The notes: generated from the letters alone by a model not told the origin. A stretch of DNA of 17,166 nucleotides from JBKPNX01 sp046732855 (GCA_046732855.1 JBKPNX010000040.1:1-17166), one strand, 5' to 3'; shown: positions 1 to 8,945, counted from the first letter of the stretch. A program made the numbers and translations.

Positions 1-4
1 CCAG

Positions 5-38
5 TGCGGGGGGCTTCTGTTGCCCGGTCCCCCCCGCA
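5..38. repeat. GC-rich inverted repeat (possible terminator of the 58-264 ORF)
   Basis: The arms TGCGGGGGG (5-13) and CCCCCCGCA (30-38) pair perfectly over 9 bp around a 16-nt loop. On the minus strand the hairpin begins about 20 nt after the stop of the small ORF at 58-264, so it could end that transcript. No T-run follows on either strand, so a Rho-independent terminator is not established. Confidence 0.35.
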
Positions 39-57
39 GACCGCGCTTACCTAAAGG

Positions 58-264
58 TTAGGCAGCGAGAGCCATACGGTTGTCGTTGGCACTTGTAAGC
101 TTGGCCCGATAACGGCGGTACCATGCCGGGCGAAAACCAGCCCCTTTATTACGCGCGTCGAGCCTGATTCGCCCCCGCAGTGACCCCTTCCAGGGGAATT
201 GGTGGAGGCGCCGGGAACTGCCCCCGGGTCCGCTACGCCTATTCCGGGCGGCGTTTATCGCCAT
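58..264 (-). CDS. Small hypothetical basic protein (doubtful)
   Basis: A 68-codon frame runs from ATG at 264 to TAA at 58-60. The product is strongly basic (many Arg/Lys) and ends SANDNRMALAA; ANDNR-type stretches are common near the ends of short alphaproteobacterial proteins. I recognise no domain, signal peptide or membrane segment. A 6-bp hairpin (GCCGTC/GACGGC, 270-284) and a TATATT box lie just upstream on the minus strand, but there is no clear ribosome binding site. It could be a real small gene, the tail of a larger decayed gene, or a chance frame in GC-rich DNA. I include it because the rest of 1-450 has no better candidate. Confidence 0.25.
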   Translation of the reverse strand: MAINAARNRRSGPGGSSRRLHQFPWKGSLRGRIRLDARNKGAGFRPAWYRRYRAKLTSANDNRMALAA

Positions 265-453
265 AGTCGGCCGTCGCCGACGGCTCCAATATAGGCGTTC
301 CGAAGCCGCGTTTGAAGAGGAATCGCCGCCGCGCCGTATCTCTGATACGGCTCACCTGCCCGCCCAGCGGCGTCGGCTGGCGGCATGCTCGACCAGGACC
401 GTTCGGAACGGGGAAGTCGCGCGCGCCCGGGCCGAGTTCAAGCCTTCAGCGGA
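265..453. other. Non-coding stretch with small palindromes
   Basis: No convincing gene is seen here. It contains a hairpin at 333-351 (GCCGTATC, 3-nt loop TCT, GATACGGC) and a shorter one near 395-410 (CCGTTC, one base, GAACGG). Long open frames across 312-805 on the plus strand are GC-driven and have no family resemblance. Confidence 0.4.
333..351. repeat. 8-bp perfect inverted repeat, 3-nt loop
   Basis: GCCGTATC (333-340) pairs with GATACGGC (344-351) around TCT. It could be a hairpin or an operator. No T-run follows and no confident gene starts beside it, so its role is unknown. Confidence 0.4.
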
Positions 454-481
454 ATCAGGATGCAGCGAGCGCGTGCGGCGC
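454..481 (-). repeat. Copy of the histidine kinase 3' end (27 of 28 bases)
   Basis: Bases 454-481 match 2034-2061 at 27 of 28 positions; the only difference is at 464 versus 2044. At 2034-2061 the sequence is the last codons and stop of the histidine kinase gene. Read on the minus strand, the copy likewise encodes APHALAAS followed by TGA. It lies about 120 bp downstream of the 599-1561 substrate-binding protein gene, in the same relative position a kinase would occupy. The simplest reading is that a second kinase was deleted, leaving its 3' tip. A short dispersed repeat is the alternative. Confidence 0.5.
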
Positions 482-598
482 CTCAACCCCGCGCGCGCTG
501 CGATGGTTGGCGAGGCGCTCCTGGCCCCACGGATGGGTGCCCTTCTCGGGCCTCCAGGAGCCACCCACGCCACTCCCCGTGGGAATGCCACGCGGCCC

Positions 599-1561
599 TC
601 AGCGGAGCACCTCGTCCGCCTGGAGGAGGACCACGGGTGGCAGCGTCAGCCCGAGGGCCTGGGCCGTTTTGAGGTTCACGACCAGCTCGAACCGCGTCGG
701 CTGCTCGACGGGCAGATCAGTAGGCTTCGTGCCCTGGAGGATCTTGTGCACGTACGTGGCGACGCGCTGATCAATTTCCGCGAACACCGGGCCGTATGCC
801 AGTAGCCCCCCAGCACGCGCCATGTCTCCCCACTCGTAGATCGCCGGCGTCCGGTGCGTGGCCGCCGCTGCGATGATCAACTGGTGCTCGCGATAAAAGC
901 GCGGAAAAGAGGGGACCAGCACGGCATTGACCTGCGCCTGGCGCATGGCTGCGAACGTCTCGGCGTAGCCCTCGGGGCCGGGCACATCGCTGATGAGGAG
1001 CTGAATCCTATGGGTCTCCGCGACGTGGCGAAGGTGCGTGAGACTCCACCCGGGGCCTGGGTTGAGCACGCCGACCGTCCGGGCCTGGGGCACCGCCTCC
1101 AGGAGGAGCTCAAAGCGCTTGGCGTCGAGCTCGGCGGCGAGCATGTAGACCCCAGTGACGTTACCGCCGGGCCGGGCGAAACTCGCCACCACGCCGGATT
1201 CGAGCAGGCCCTCGCCGCCCCAAAACGCCATGACAATAGGGATGGTGGTAGTCGCCTGCTTGGCCGCGAGAATCGCGGGCGGACTCACTGCAATGATGAG
1301 GTCGACCGGCGTGCGGACCAGGTCAGCCGCGAGGGCCGGCAGCCGCTCGAGCTCGTTCTGGGCCGTCCGGATCTCGAAGCGCGCCGTCTGGCCATCGACG
1401 TAGCCGAACTGGCGCAACGGTTCAAACAAGGTCGCCCGTGGGATGAGGGCCGGCGTGAGATACCCAATACGCCAGATCTTCGCCGGCTGCGCTGTGGCGG
1501 TGAGCGGCACGGTGAGTAGGCTGAGGGCAAGCGTCACGAGGTACCCAACGTTGTACCGCAT
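599..1561 (-). CDS. PF04392-family ABC transporter substrate-binding protein (copy 1)
   Basis: The gene encodes a 320-residue periplasmic binding protein of the 'ABC transporter substrate binding protein' family (PF04392), which usually runs 300-330 residues. A Sec signal occupies about residues 1-24 (hydrophobic core LVTLALSLLTVPL, cleavage near ATAQ-PAK). The mature start KIWRIGYLTPA and the end LGLTLPPVVLLQADEVLR are the usual first and last signatures of the family. Also typical are LAADLVRTPVDLIIA, QATTTIPIVMAFWG and FARPGGNVTGVYML. The ATG at 1561 is preceded by a strong GGGAGG (1565-1570), only 3 nt from the start. No cognate permease or ATPase lies nearby. Ligand unknown. In this window the same family is translationally coupled to a histidine kinase (copy 2), so a sensory role is possible here too; the kinase that may have followed it appears deleted. 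Confidence 0.9.
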   Translation of the reverse strand: MRYNVGYLVTLALSLLTVPLTATAQPAKIWRIGYLTPALIPRATLFEPLRQFGYVDGQTARFEIRTAQNELERLPALAADLVRTPVDLIIAVSPPAILAAKQATTTIPIVMAFWGGEGLLESGVVASFARPGGNVTGVYMLAAELDAKRFELLLEAVPQARTVGVLNPGPGWSLTHLRHVAETHRIQLLISDVPGPEGYAETFAAMRQAQVNAVLVPSFPRFYREHQLIIAAAATHRTPAIYEWGDMARAGGLLAYGPVFAEIDQRVATYVHKILQGTKPTDLPVEQPTRFELVVNLKTAQALGLTLPPVVLLQADEVLR

Positions 1562-1701
1562 ATTCCTCCCGTCGGTCTGCTGCCGACCATCAGCTCTCCA
1601 CGGAAGCCGAACGCTTGGGATAACCTGCTGGTATGAAGCGTAGCAGAATATCAGTCAGGTTCATCCTGTGTTCGCTGCTAAGCTGCGACGCGAGTGCAGA
1701 C

Positions 1702-1991
1702 TCACGGTCGTGATACCTGCATGGATTGGCACAGGTCAATGAGCGCCTATTGCTCACTTTCAGGACCCCTTCTTGCGGGCGGTCGCGATCCGCAATGAGC
1801 CCGATGACCACAGAAAAGGTGAAAGTGACGGCAAGCTCTGCAAGCGATCGGCTCGTGCCCGAGAGGCCCGCGTGATAGCCCATGGCGGCGAGCGCCAGCA
1901 CAGCGACCGCGAACAGCGCCACCCAGATGGCACTGGGAATGCGATGCCGCAGGCCGGCGGTTACCCGTTTGGCGTGGAGGTCGCCGCGGAC
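1702..1991 (-). pseudogene. 3' remnant of a DUF4239 (bestrophin-like) membrane protein
   Basis: Reading the minus strand from the stop at 1992-1994, the translation is RIPSAIWVALFAVAVLALA then AMGYHAGLSGTSRSLAELAV and SVVIGLIADRDRPQEGVLKVS. This matches what I know of the C-terminal end of DUF4239 proteins: two hydrophobic segments, then LIADLDRPQEG and VSQQALIDL. After VLKVS a single-base shift plus a CAG-to-TAG change is needed to continue as ALIDLCQSMQVSRP, with TGA at 1702-1704. The N-terminal part of the gene is missing. The break lies within 40 bp of the kinase 3' end at 2035, so it may mark a rearrangement junction. A frame open to 1590 exists without the shift, but it loses the family signature. 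Confidence 0.65.
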
Positions 1992-2034
1992 TTAACTTGG
2001 GGGGAAGCTCGCAGGTGCTCACGTCTCCGCGCGA

Positions 2035-4352
<2,318 letters not shown>

Positions 4353-4356
<4 letters not shown>

Positions 4357-5318
4357 TCGATCACTTCGTCGGCGCGCAGGAGGATCGAGGGCGGGACGGT
4401 GATGCCGAGATCTTGCGCGGTCTTGAGGTTGACGACCAGCTTGACTTCGGTTGCCTGCTGGACAGGCATGTTCGCCGGTTTCTCACCTTTGAGAATACGG
4501 CCGGTGTAAATACCGACCTGACGAGTAAGGTCCGAAGTATCGGATCCGTAGCTCATCAGGCCGCCGGCCACGGCGAACTCGCGATACTGATGGATTGTGG
4601 GCACCCTGTGATGGACGCTCAACGCGGCGAGCGGTTCTTTTTGAGTATTGAAGAAGGAATCAGTGCCGATCACGAGCCCGCCTGCTCGCAATTGAGCCAA
4701 GGTTGTGAATACCACATCCAGATCGTGTTGGCTGCTCGCATGTAGAACATGGAGCCGCAGCCCGAGGGTCTGTGCCGCCGCCTGCAGATCTCTAGAATCG
4801 GCCTCGGCAAGATCGGGACTGGTCGGGTTGACAAGCAGCGCCATGGAGCTCGCCTTAGGGACCAGTTCGTGCAGCAACTCCAGCCGCTTCGGCCCTGCCT
4901 GTACATTCCACCCGGTCACGCCCGTGAGGTTGCCACCTGGTCGGTTCAGGCTGGCGACGAGACCAAGTTCCACGGGGTCGAGGCCTATGTAGAAGACAAT
5001 CGGTATCGTCGTAGTCGCCGCCTTGGCCGCCAATGCCCCCGGGGTGCTGGCAGGCACGGCGATCACGCTCACTTGCCGACCAACCAGATCGGCCACCAGC
5101 ACCGGCAATCGATCGTTGTGGCCCTCCGCCCATCGATATTCAATCACTACATTCTGGCCCTCGACGTAGCCAGTTTCGCTCAGGCCTCGGCGGAAGGAGG
5201 GTAGACGGAACGCATCGGATTCCCGGAACCCTGTCCCTATGTACCCGATCACCGGCATGGCGGGCTGCTGCGCGCGTACGACAAGGGGACGACCGCACCG
5301 CCGACAAGCGTGATGCAA
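4353..5318 (-). CDS. PF04392-family substrate-binding protein (copy 2), signal peptide frameshifted
   Basis: The mature part (AQQPAMPVIGYIGTGFRESD through GITVPPSILLRADEVIE) is a complete PF04392 binding protein, and the family core is intact (KAATTTIPIVFYIGLDPVELGLV, LNRPGGNLTGVTG). In this frame it can begin only at TTG 5318 or at internal codons, with an aberrant start MHHACRRCGRPLVV. Another frame starts at ATG 5332 and reads MRRRDCITLVGGAVV, the normal twin-arginine-like beginning of this family. The two join if one base is restored near 5284-5293. The gene therefore carries a signal-peptide frameshift, or the assembly has an error at the GGGG run. Its TGA overlaps the kinase ATG (ATGA, 4353-4356). 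If the shift is real, export fails and the coupled kinase may have lost its ligand-binding partner. Ligand unknown. Confidence 0.85.
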
Positions 5319-5332
5319 TCCCGTCGCCTCAT
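5319..5332 (-). other. True 5' end of substrate-binding copy 2, in the other frame
   Basis: ATG at 5330-5332, followed by AGG CGA CGG GAT, gives MRRRD, the canonical beginning of PF04392 precursors in this group. The same ATG overlaps the TGA (5329-5331) that ends the residual gene tail upstream. It is listed separately because the uninterrupted frame of the gene starts only at 5318. Confidence 0.6.
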
Positions 5333-5376
5333 TCGATCACCTCGTGGACTCCCGCCGTCTCATTCGATCACCTCGT
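5328..5376. repeat. 18-bp direct repeat at collapsed gene junctions (31-bp period)
   Basis: CTCATTCGATCACCTCGT occurs at 5328-5345 and again at 5359-5376. A one-mismatch relative lies at the kinase junction (about 4352-4369, ...GATCACTTCGT). On the minus strand each copy encodes DEVIE-stop, the end of a PF04392 protein, with an overlapping ATGA start of the next gene. The 31-bp unit between copies holds ATG AGA CGG CGG GAG (MRRRE, a PF04392 start) joined directly to a DEVIE tail. That is what remains if an entire gene was removed by recombination. Confidence 0.7.
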
Positions 5377-5412
5377 CGCGCGCAGCACAATAGAGGCGGG
5401 ATTGTGATCCTG
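5359..5412 (-). pseudogene. 3' tail of a further PF04392 gene
   Basis: The minus-strand sequence reads ITIPP, then SIVLRA, then DEVIE and a stop. This aligns with GITVPPSILLRADEVIE-stop at the end of the gene at 4353, but needs single-base gaps near 5395 and 5378. Nothing of the body of the gene is recognisable upstream towards thyX. It is evidence for an ancestral tandem array of these binding-protein genes in front of the kinase. Confidence 0.6.
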
Positions 5413-5560
5413 CACACCCGTGCGTCAATATACCGATAGAATCGAGTAAATGCTCCGGCTGTGATTCGATGAGGGCCCGGCCGGCATTCTCCCCGCGTAC
5501 GGCGTCGACCCGGGGGGTCGGAGGGGCTAAGATCCGGCGGGCCCATCAGCGAGGTGGTCC

Positions 5561-6496
5561 ATGACGCTCAGTGCCGAGCAGGAGCAGGAGATCGCGACGC
5601 TGCGCGCGGCGGCCGCGCCGACCCGGCGCGCCGTGGTGGCCGCGCTCGAGGAGATCCTGTACCAGCCGCTGCCGGTCTTGGACCGCGGCTTCGTGCGCGT
5701 GATCGATTACATGGGCGACGACGGCGCGATCGTGCAGGCGGCGCGGGTGTCGTACGGACGCGGCACCAAGAAGGTGAGCGATGATCGCGGGCTGATCAAC
5801 TACCTGATGCGCATGCGGCACACCTCGCCGTTCGAGATGTGCGAGCTGAAGCTGCATGTGAAGCTGCCGATCTTCGTCGCCCGCCAGTGGATCCGCCACC
5901 GCACCGCCAACGTCAACGAGTACTCGGCGCGCTATTCGGTGCTCGCGGACGAGTTCTACGTGCCGGCGCCGGAGCACGTCGCGAGCCAGGCCGGGAGCAA
6001 CCGCCAGGGGCGCGACCAGGTGCTCGATCCTGCGCAGGCGGCCGCGGTGCAGGAAAGGGTGCGGGTCAACGCCGAACGCGCCTACGCCGACTACCTCACG
6101 CTGCTCAATCAGGACGAGGCGGGCGAGGCGCTCGAGCCCGAGCGCGGGGGTCTGGCGCGCGAGCTCGCCCGGATCGTGCTGCCGCTCAACACCTACACGG
6201 AATGGTACTGGAAGACCGACCTGCACAATCTCCTGCACTTCATCGCGCTGCGCGCCGACCCGCACGCGCAGTACGAGATCCGCGCCTACGCCGAGGTGCT
6301 GCTCGACGTGGTGCGGCGCTGGGCGCCCCTCACGTGCGCGGCGTTCGAGGACTACCGCGTGAATGCGGCCGAGCTGTCAGGCAACGCGCTCGCCGTGCTG
6401 CGCCGGATGCTCGCTGGTGAGGCCGTGAGCCAGCCCGACAGCGGGCTCAGCGCACGCGAGTGGCGCGAGCTGCAGGCACGCCTGCAGCTCGCTTGA
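5561..6496 (+). CDS. thyX: Flavin-dependent thymidylate synthase ThyX
   Basis: ThyX makes dTMP from dUMP using methylene-tetrahydrofolate and FAD/NADPH in the cytosol. The diagnostic RHR-x7-S motif is present as RHRTANVNEYS (residues 112-122). The HTSPFEM segment (87-93) and the Q108-W110 approach to the motif are also characteristic. At 311 residues it is longer than the roughly 220-250 of many bacterial ThyX, with an N-terminal extension and a C-terminal tail (AAELSGNALAVLRRMLAG...). Both seem usual for alphaproteobacterial members. The ATG at 5561 follows GAGGTGG about 5 nt upstream. It diverges from the binding-protein/kinase array, so 5410-5560 probably carries its promoter. The last 75 codons have a second, roughly 80% identical copy at 7541-7792, so the 3' end here may be a replacement. 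Confidence 0.96.
   Translation: MTLSAEQEQEIATLRAAAAPTRRAVVAALEEILYQPLPVLDRGFVRVIDYMGDDGAIVQAARVSYGRGTKKVSDDRGLINYLMRMRHTSPFEMCELKLHVKLPIFVARQWIRHRTANVNEYSARYSVLADEFYVPAPEHVASQAGSNRQGRDQVLDPAQAAAVQERVRVNAERAYADYLTLLNQDEAGEALEPERGGLARELARIVLPLNTYTEWYWKTDLHNLLHFIALRADPHAQYEIRAYAEVLLDVVRRWAPLTCAAFEDYRVNAAELSGNALAVLRRMLAGEAVSQPDSGLSAREWRELQARLQLA
6465..6492. repeat. 28-bp near-perfect palindrome in the 3' codons of thyX
   Basis: GCGAGCTGCAGGC (6465-6477) and GCCTGCAGCTCGC (6480-6492) are exact inverted repeats separated by AC. They end two bases before the thyX stop. The corresponding codons of the second thyX tail (about 7761-7788) do not form a palindrome, so it is specific to this copy. There is no T-run, which argues against a standard terminator. 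A bidirectional terminator, protein-binding site or recombination site are all possible. Confidence 0.75.
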
Positions 6497-6724
6497 GGCA
6501 CGCGAGGCTGGTATTCCAGAAAAGGAGCGCGTCGGAGCGCCCGCAGCTCTGCAAAGTTAACTCAGGTACAGCGCTGTATAAAACAGGTGGTTTAAACGGC
6601 GGCGTTCCGGTCTAAATAGAAAGTTGTAGACACGCGCCAGAGTTTATCATAGAATTGAGCTACCTTCAGCAATAGAAGGGAGCGAGCGCCCGGGATATCT
6701 CACGGTTTAGAGGGGAGGGACGAT
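6497..6724. other. Lower-GC intergenic stretch with the promoter of the next gene
   Basis: No gene is seen. Base composition drops visibly compared with thyX (runs such as GTATAAAACAGG and GGTTTAAAC). The stretch holds a good sigma-70-like promoter (6627-6655) and a strong ribosome binding site (AGGGGAGGGA, 6711-6720) for the gene at 6725. Confidence 0.6.
6627..6655 (+). promoter_or_regulatory. Sigma-70-type promoter for the 6725 gene
   Basis: The -35 box TAGACA (6627-6632, 5 of 6 to TTGACA) and the -10 box TAGAAT (6650-6655, 5 of 6 to TATAAT) are separated by exactly 17 bp. Transcription would start near 6662, leaving a leader of about 60 nt. The local drop in GC supports the call. Confidence 0.55.
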
Positions 6725-7453
6725 ATGAGACTGCAGGTTACACGGTGGACGGTCGCTTTTGTATTGTTTGCGCCTTTGGTGGCGACGGTGCCTCGAGCGT
6801 CAGCAGAGCCGATCTCCCGGAGCAACTGGGTGCCAAATGTCGGTCAGCTCAATGTGGAAGGTGAGCAGCCCCTCGGCGACCTGTGGACGTTCAACTGCCC
6901 CAAAGGGGGAACGGTAAACGTATCGGTCGATACCAAGGACGATACCGACACCGCACAGTCTGACATAGATCCAGTTCTTCTGGTGGTCGACGGGGCGGGG
7001 AACCTACTCGCCATTGGGGATGACGACGTTGCTTGCACCTACCCTCCTGTTTGCGGCTTTGCCTGTCCGTCCGTAAGCGCAGTTGCTTGTGGCGAAGGCG
7101 ACAGCGATAGCAATCGCCACGACAGCAGCCGCAAGCTGCACAGCATCATTGTGCGGGATTTTGGCGCCGCGGATGCTACTGGCACGCCTTGCCAGGAGGG
7201 AGGGGGCTACGGCTTGGTCGTTGAAGTCTTCAAGGCCGACGGGAGCCAATTGTCCAAACGGCGAGTCGACCTCGGCGGCGGTCCAAAGAGGGACGTGCCG
7301 AAGTATGCACTAGATCTCGGCAAGGCACCCACCGGTCCCGCCTTGGATGATGAGGACGTACCCCAGGGACTGGAGTTCTTTGACTCCGGCGCGAACCGGA
7401 GTGCCGCGTCTCCGGGCGCTCTCCGCGAAAAGAAAGGCGCTGCTCCCAAATAA
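6725..7453 (+). CDS. Secreted cysteine-containing PPC-like protein
   Basis: The gene encodes 242 residues with a clear Sec signal (about residues 1-27, hydrophobic core VAFVLFAPLVATV, cleavage after RASA). The mature part looks like a bacterial pre-peptidase C-terminal (PPC)-type beta domain: LGDLWTFNCPKGGTVNVSVD, then DIDPVLLVVDGAGNLLAIGDDD. A Cys-rich insert follows (CTYPPVCGFACPSVSAVACG, about 102-122), which could form disulfides or bind metal. The last 60 residues are charged and probably disordered. No catalytic motif is seen. The start is set by AGGGGAGGGA (6711-6720), 4 nt before ATG. It has its own promoter and terminator, so it is monocistronic. Its GC content and codon use are lower than its neighbours', and it sits between two copies of the thyX 3' end, all pointing to acquisition. 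The domain assignment is by eye and tentative. Confidence 0.8.
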   Translation: MRLQVTRWTVAFVLFAPLVATVPRASAEPISRSNWVPNVGQLNVEGEQPLGDLWTFNCPKGGTVNVSVDTKDDTDTAQSDIDPVLLVVDGAGNLLAIGDDDVACTYPPVCGFACPSVSAVACGEGDSDSNRHDSSRKLHSIIVRDFGAADATGTPCQEGGGYGLVVEVFKADGSQLSKRRVDLGGGPKRDVPKYALDLGKAPTGPALDDEDVPQGLEFFDSGANRSAASPGALREKKGAAPK

Positions 7454-7479
7454 CAGTGAGCCAGAGCTTCCGAAACCTT

Positions 7480-7506
7480 AGGGCTTCTCGCGAGGGAAGC
7501 CCTTTT
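7480..7506 (+). terminator. Rho-independent terminator of the 6725 gene
   Basis: AGGGCTTC (7480-7487) pairs perfectly with GAAGCCCT (7496-7503) around an 8-nt loop, with TTTT at 7503-7506. AAACC (7474-7478) and GGTTT (7508-7512) can extend the pairing. It begins 27 nt after the stop at 7453. Confidence 0.8.
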
Positions 7507-7540
7507 CGGTTTGGCATCTGGTGCGTTGATTCCGTAAGGC

Positions 7541-7792
7541 TCATCGGGCTGCGCGCCCCATGGGCGATACGAGATCCGCGCCGATGCCGAGGCGCTGCTT
7601 GACGTGGTTCGGCGCTGGGTGCCGCTCACCTCTGCGGCCTTCGAGGACTACCGGCTGAATGCGGCCGAGCTGTCGGGCAAGGCGCTGGCGGTGCTGCGCC
7701 GCATGCTCGCCGGCGAGGACGTGGACCAGGCGGACAGCGGCCTCAGCGCCCGCGAGTGGCGCGAATTGCAGGCGCATCTGCACGGGGACTGA
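7541..7792 (+). pseudogene. Second copy of the thyX 3' end
   Basis: The translation RYEIRADAEALLDVVRRW, VPLTSAAFEDYRLNAAELSG through SGLSAREWRELQAHLHGD-stop matches the last 75 residues of ThyX at 5561-6496 at about 80% by eye. Nucleotide similarity starts around 7541 (TCATCGGGCTGCGCGCC, compare 6241-6257). A 5-bp deletion follows at about 7557, so the full frame is not open upstream. There is no active-site region, so it cannot be a functional enzyme. It could be the original thyX end displaced by an insertion that brought a new one, or a decayed tandem duplicate. The divergence rules out a recent simple duplication. Confidence 0.85.
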
Positions 7793-7926
7793 TCGCGGCC
7801 GAGCGCCTCAGCTCGGCTCGTCAACATCCTGGCGTTGATCTAACCGCGCGTTTGCCGCAGAGATCGTGGTCGGTCAAAGCTGACGGCGTCGACCGCCACG
7901 CGGCCGCCGAACCGGGGAGGAACGCA

Positions 7927-8664
7927 ATGGCAAGACCAGGAAACAGCACGCGGGCCGGCCGCATCGGGGCACGCGCAGCGGTGCGCTTCGCCTGGCTCGC
8001 CGCCCTGACGCTGTGGGGCTGCACGAGCGTCGATTCGGCGGCGGACCGCCAGATCACCCAGCAGCGGCTGGCGCGACCCGCGGCGATCGTGGTGCACGAT
8101 TTCGCGGTCGCGCCCGAGGAGGTGGATCCCGGCCAGCCGCTGGCGGGAGCCAGGCTGGTCCAGGACACCGCGCGGACCGAGCGCGAGAAGGTCGTGGGCC
8201 ATGCGTTCGCGGACGAGTTCTCGGTCGCCCTGGTCGAGGAGATCCGCAAGCTCGGCCTGCCGGCGCAGCGGGCCGCTGCGCCCGACCTGCCGGGCGGCAA
8301 TGTCCTGACCATCGAAGGCCGGTTCATCTCGCTCGCCGGCGACCCGTCGGAGCCGGGGGTCGTCGGATTTTCGGGCGACTACCCGGACGTGGTCGCCGAT
8401 GTCCAGCTCTACGGCATCGACAGCAGCGGCGAAAAGCTATCCGAGGACATCGAGGTCAGCGTCTCGCAGGGCGGCGAGAGCTACCCGGCTGCGCTGCTGC
8501 CCGACCCGACCATCACGGCCGGCCAGGTGGTCACGACTCCGGGGGTGTCGCCGGCAGCGCGGGCGAAGCTGCAGGCGGCGGCCAGGGAGGCGGCCGGCGC
8601 TGTGGCGGGACAGCTCAAGCCGTACTTCGCCGGCCAGGGCTGGATCCCGCCCGCGCAGAGCTGA
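7927..8664 (+). CDS. DUF4410 putative lipoprotein
   Basis: The protein has 245 residues from ATG 7927, chosen because GGGGAGGA lies at the right distance upstream (7915-7922) and a signal sequence follows directly. The longer frame back to 7756 overlaps the thyX remnant and has no signal. The signal is MARPGNSTRAGRIGARAAVR followed by FAWLAALTLWGC. Cys32 fits a lipoprotein cleavage site, although Trp at -2 is unusual. The mature part has DUF4410 features: AAIVVHDFAVAPEEV, the ADEFSVALVEEIRKLGLPA helix, GGNVLTIEGRFISLAGD, and a beta-rich second half with VADVQLYGID. DUF4410 proteins are envelope lipoproteins of unknown function. The neighbours give no functional hint; the gene follows the old thyX tail and may be its original downstream partner. 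Confidence 0.88.
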   Translation: MARPGNSTRAGRIGARAAVRFAWLAALTLWGCTSVDSAADRQITQQRLARPAAIVVHDFAVAPEEVDPGQPLAGARLVQDTARTEREKVVGHAFADEFSVALVEEIRKLGLPAQRAAAPDLPGGNVLTIEGRFISLAGDPSEPGVVGFSGDYPDVVADVQLYGIDSSGEKLSEDIEVSVSQGGESYPAALLPDPTITAGQVVTTPGVSPAARAKLQAAAREAAGAVAGQLKPYFAGQGWIPPAQS

Positions 8665-8841
8665 TTGTCGAGTCGGGCCACCGTGCGCTCGGCGAGACGG
8701 TCGGGCTGCCACTGCCACCGGGAAAGGGCTCGGCGAAAACGGTTGCGCCGCTAAACCAGAACTGCCCGGCGTCAAATTCCCGGCATCGACATCGGCACTG
8801 CGACCTCCTGCTACGCCTTGAGTTCTGATCCACGCAGCAGG
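8665..8841. other. Non-coding gap after the DUF4410 gene
   Basis: I see no gene, clear terminator or repeat here. A short frame reading GIDIGTATSCYA near 8785-8820 has no family support that I can defend. Confidence 0.4.
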
Positions 8842-8945
8842 CGCTCCAATGCCCAGCTCGGGCGGGTCGCCGGCACGCGCGAACTGATCGTGGCGGGTAC
8901 GCCCTGCATGGTCGCCTATCGCGTCGCCGCCTTCCAGGTCGACCT
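8842..8945 (+). pseudogene. Fragment of a ParE/RelE-type toxin gene
   Basis: The plus-strand frame reads AQLGRVAGTRELIVAGTPCM followed by VAYRVAAFQVDLLA. This corresponds to the C-terminal half of ParE/RelE-family toxins (compare the usual GRVPGTRELVVPGTPYIVAYRV, recalled). The N-terminal half is absent. The usual LHGARRWP-type ending is cut off at about 8945, exactly where the minus-strand oxidoreductase remnant begins. No antitoxin gene is visible. A translated frame extends on to 9006, but only through the antisense of the oxidoreductase. Confidence 0.55.

Noticed and set aside
312..805. Overlapping plus-strand frames before the first binding-protein gene
   Set aside because: They differ in frame over the same GC-rich DNA, carry no recognisable motif and partly run antisense to the 3' end of the 599-1561 gene.
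5546..6265. Minus-strand frame antisense to thyX
   Set aside because: No start signal or similarity; the thyX motif RHR-x7-S is unambiguous on the plus strand.
6497..7540. Insertion sequence or integrative element with a transposase or integrase
   Set aside because: The only gene in the segment is the secreted protein, and no terminal inverted repeats or target duplication were found by eye.
5561..7792. A group I intron or intein splitting thyX, since the 3' end occurs twice
   Set aside because: The first thyX copy is a complete uninterrupted frame with its own stop, the two tails overlap in content, and the intervening segment has its own promoter, gene and terminator. A split gene would not repeat sequence.
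7756..7926. Upstream extension of the DUF4410 gene
   Set aside because: It overlaps the thyX tail remnant, has no signal peptide, and the ATG at 7927 has a good ribosome binding site followed by a lipoprotein signal.
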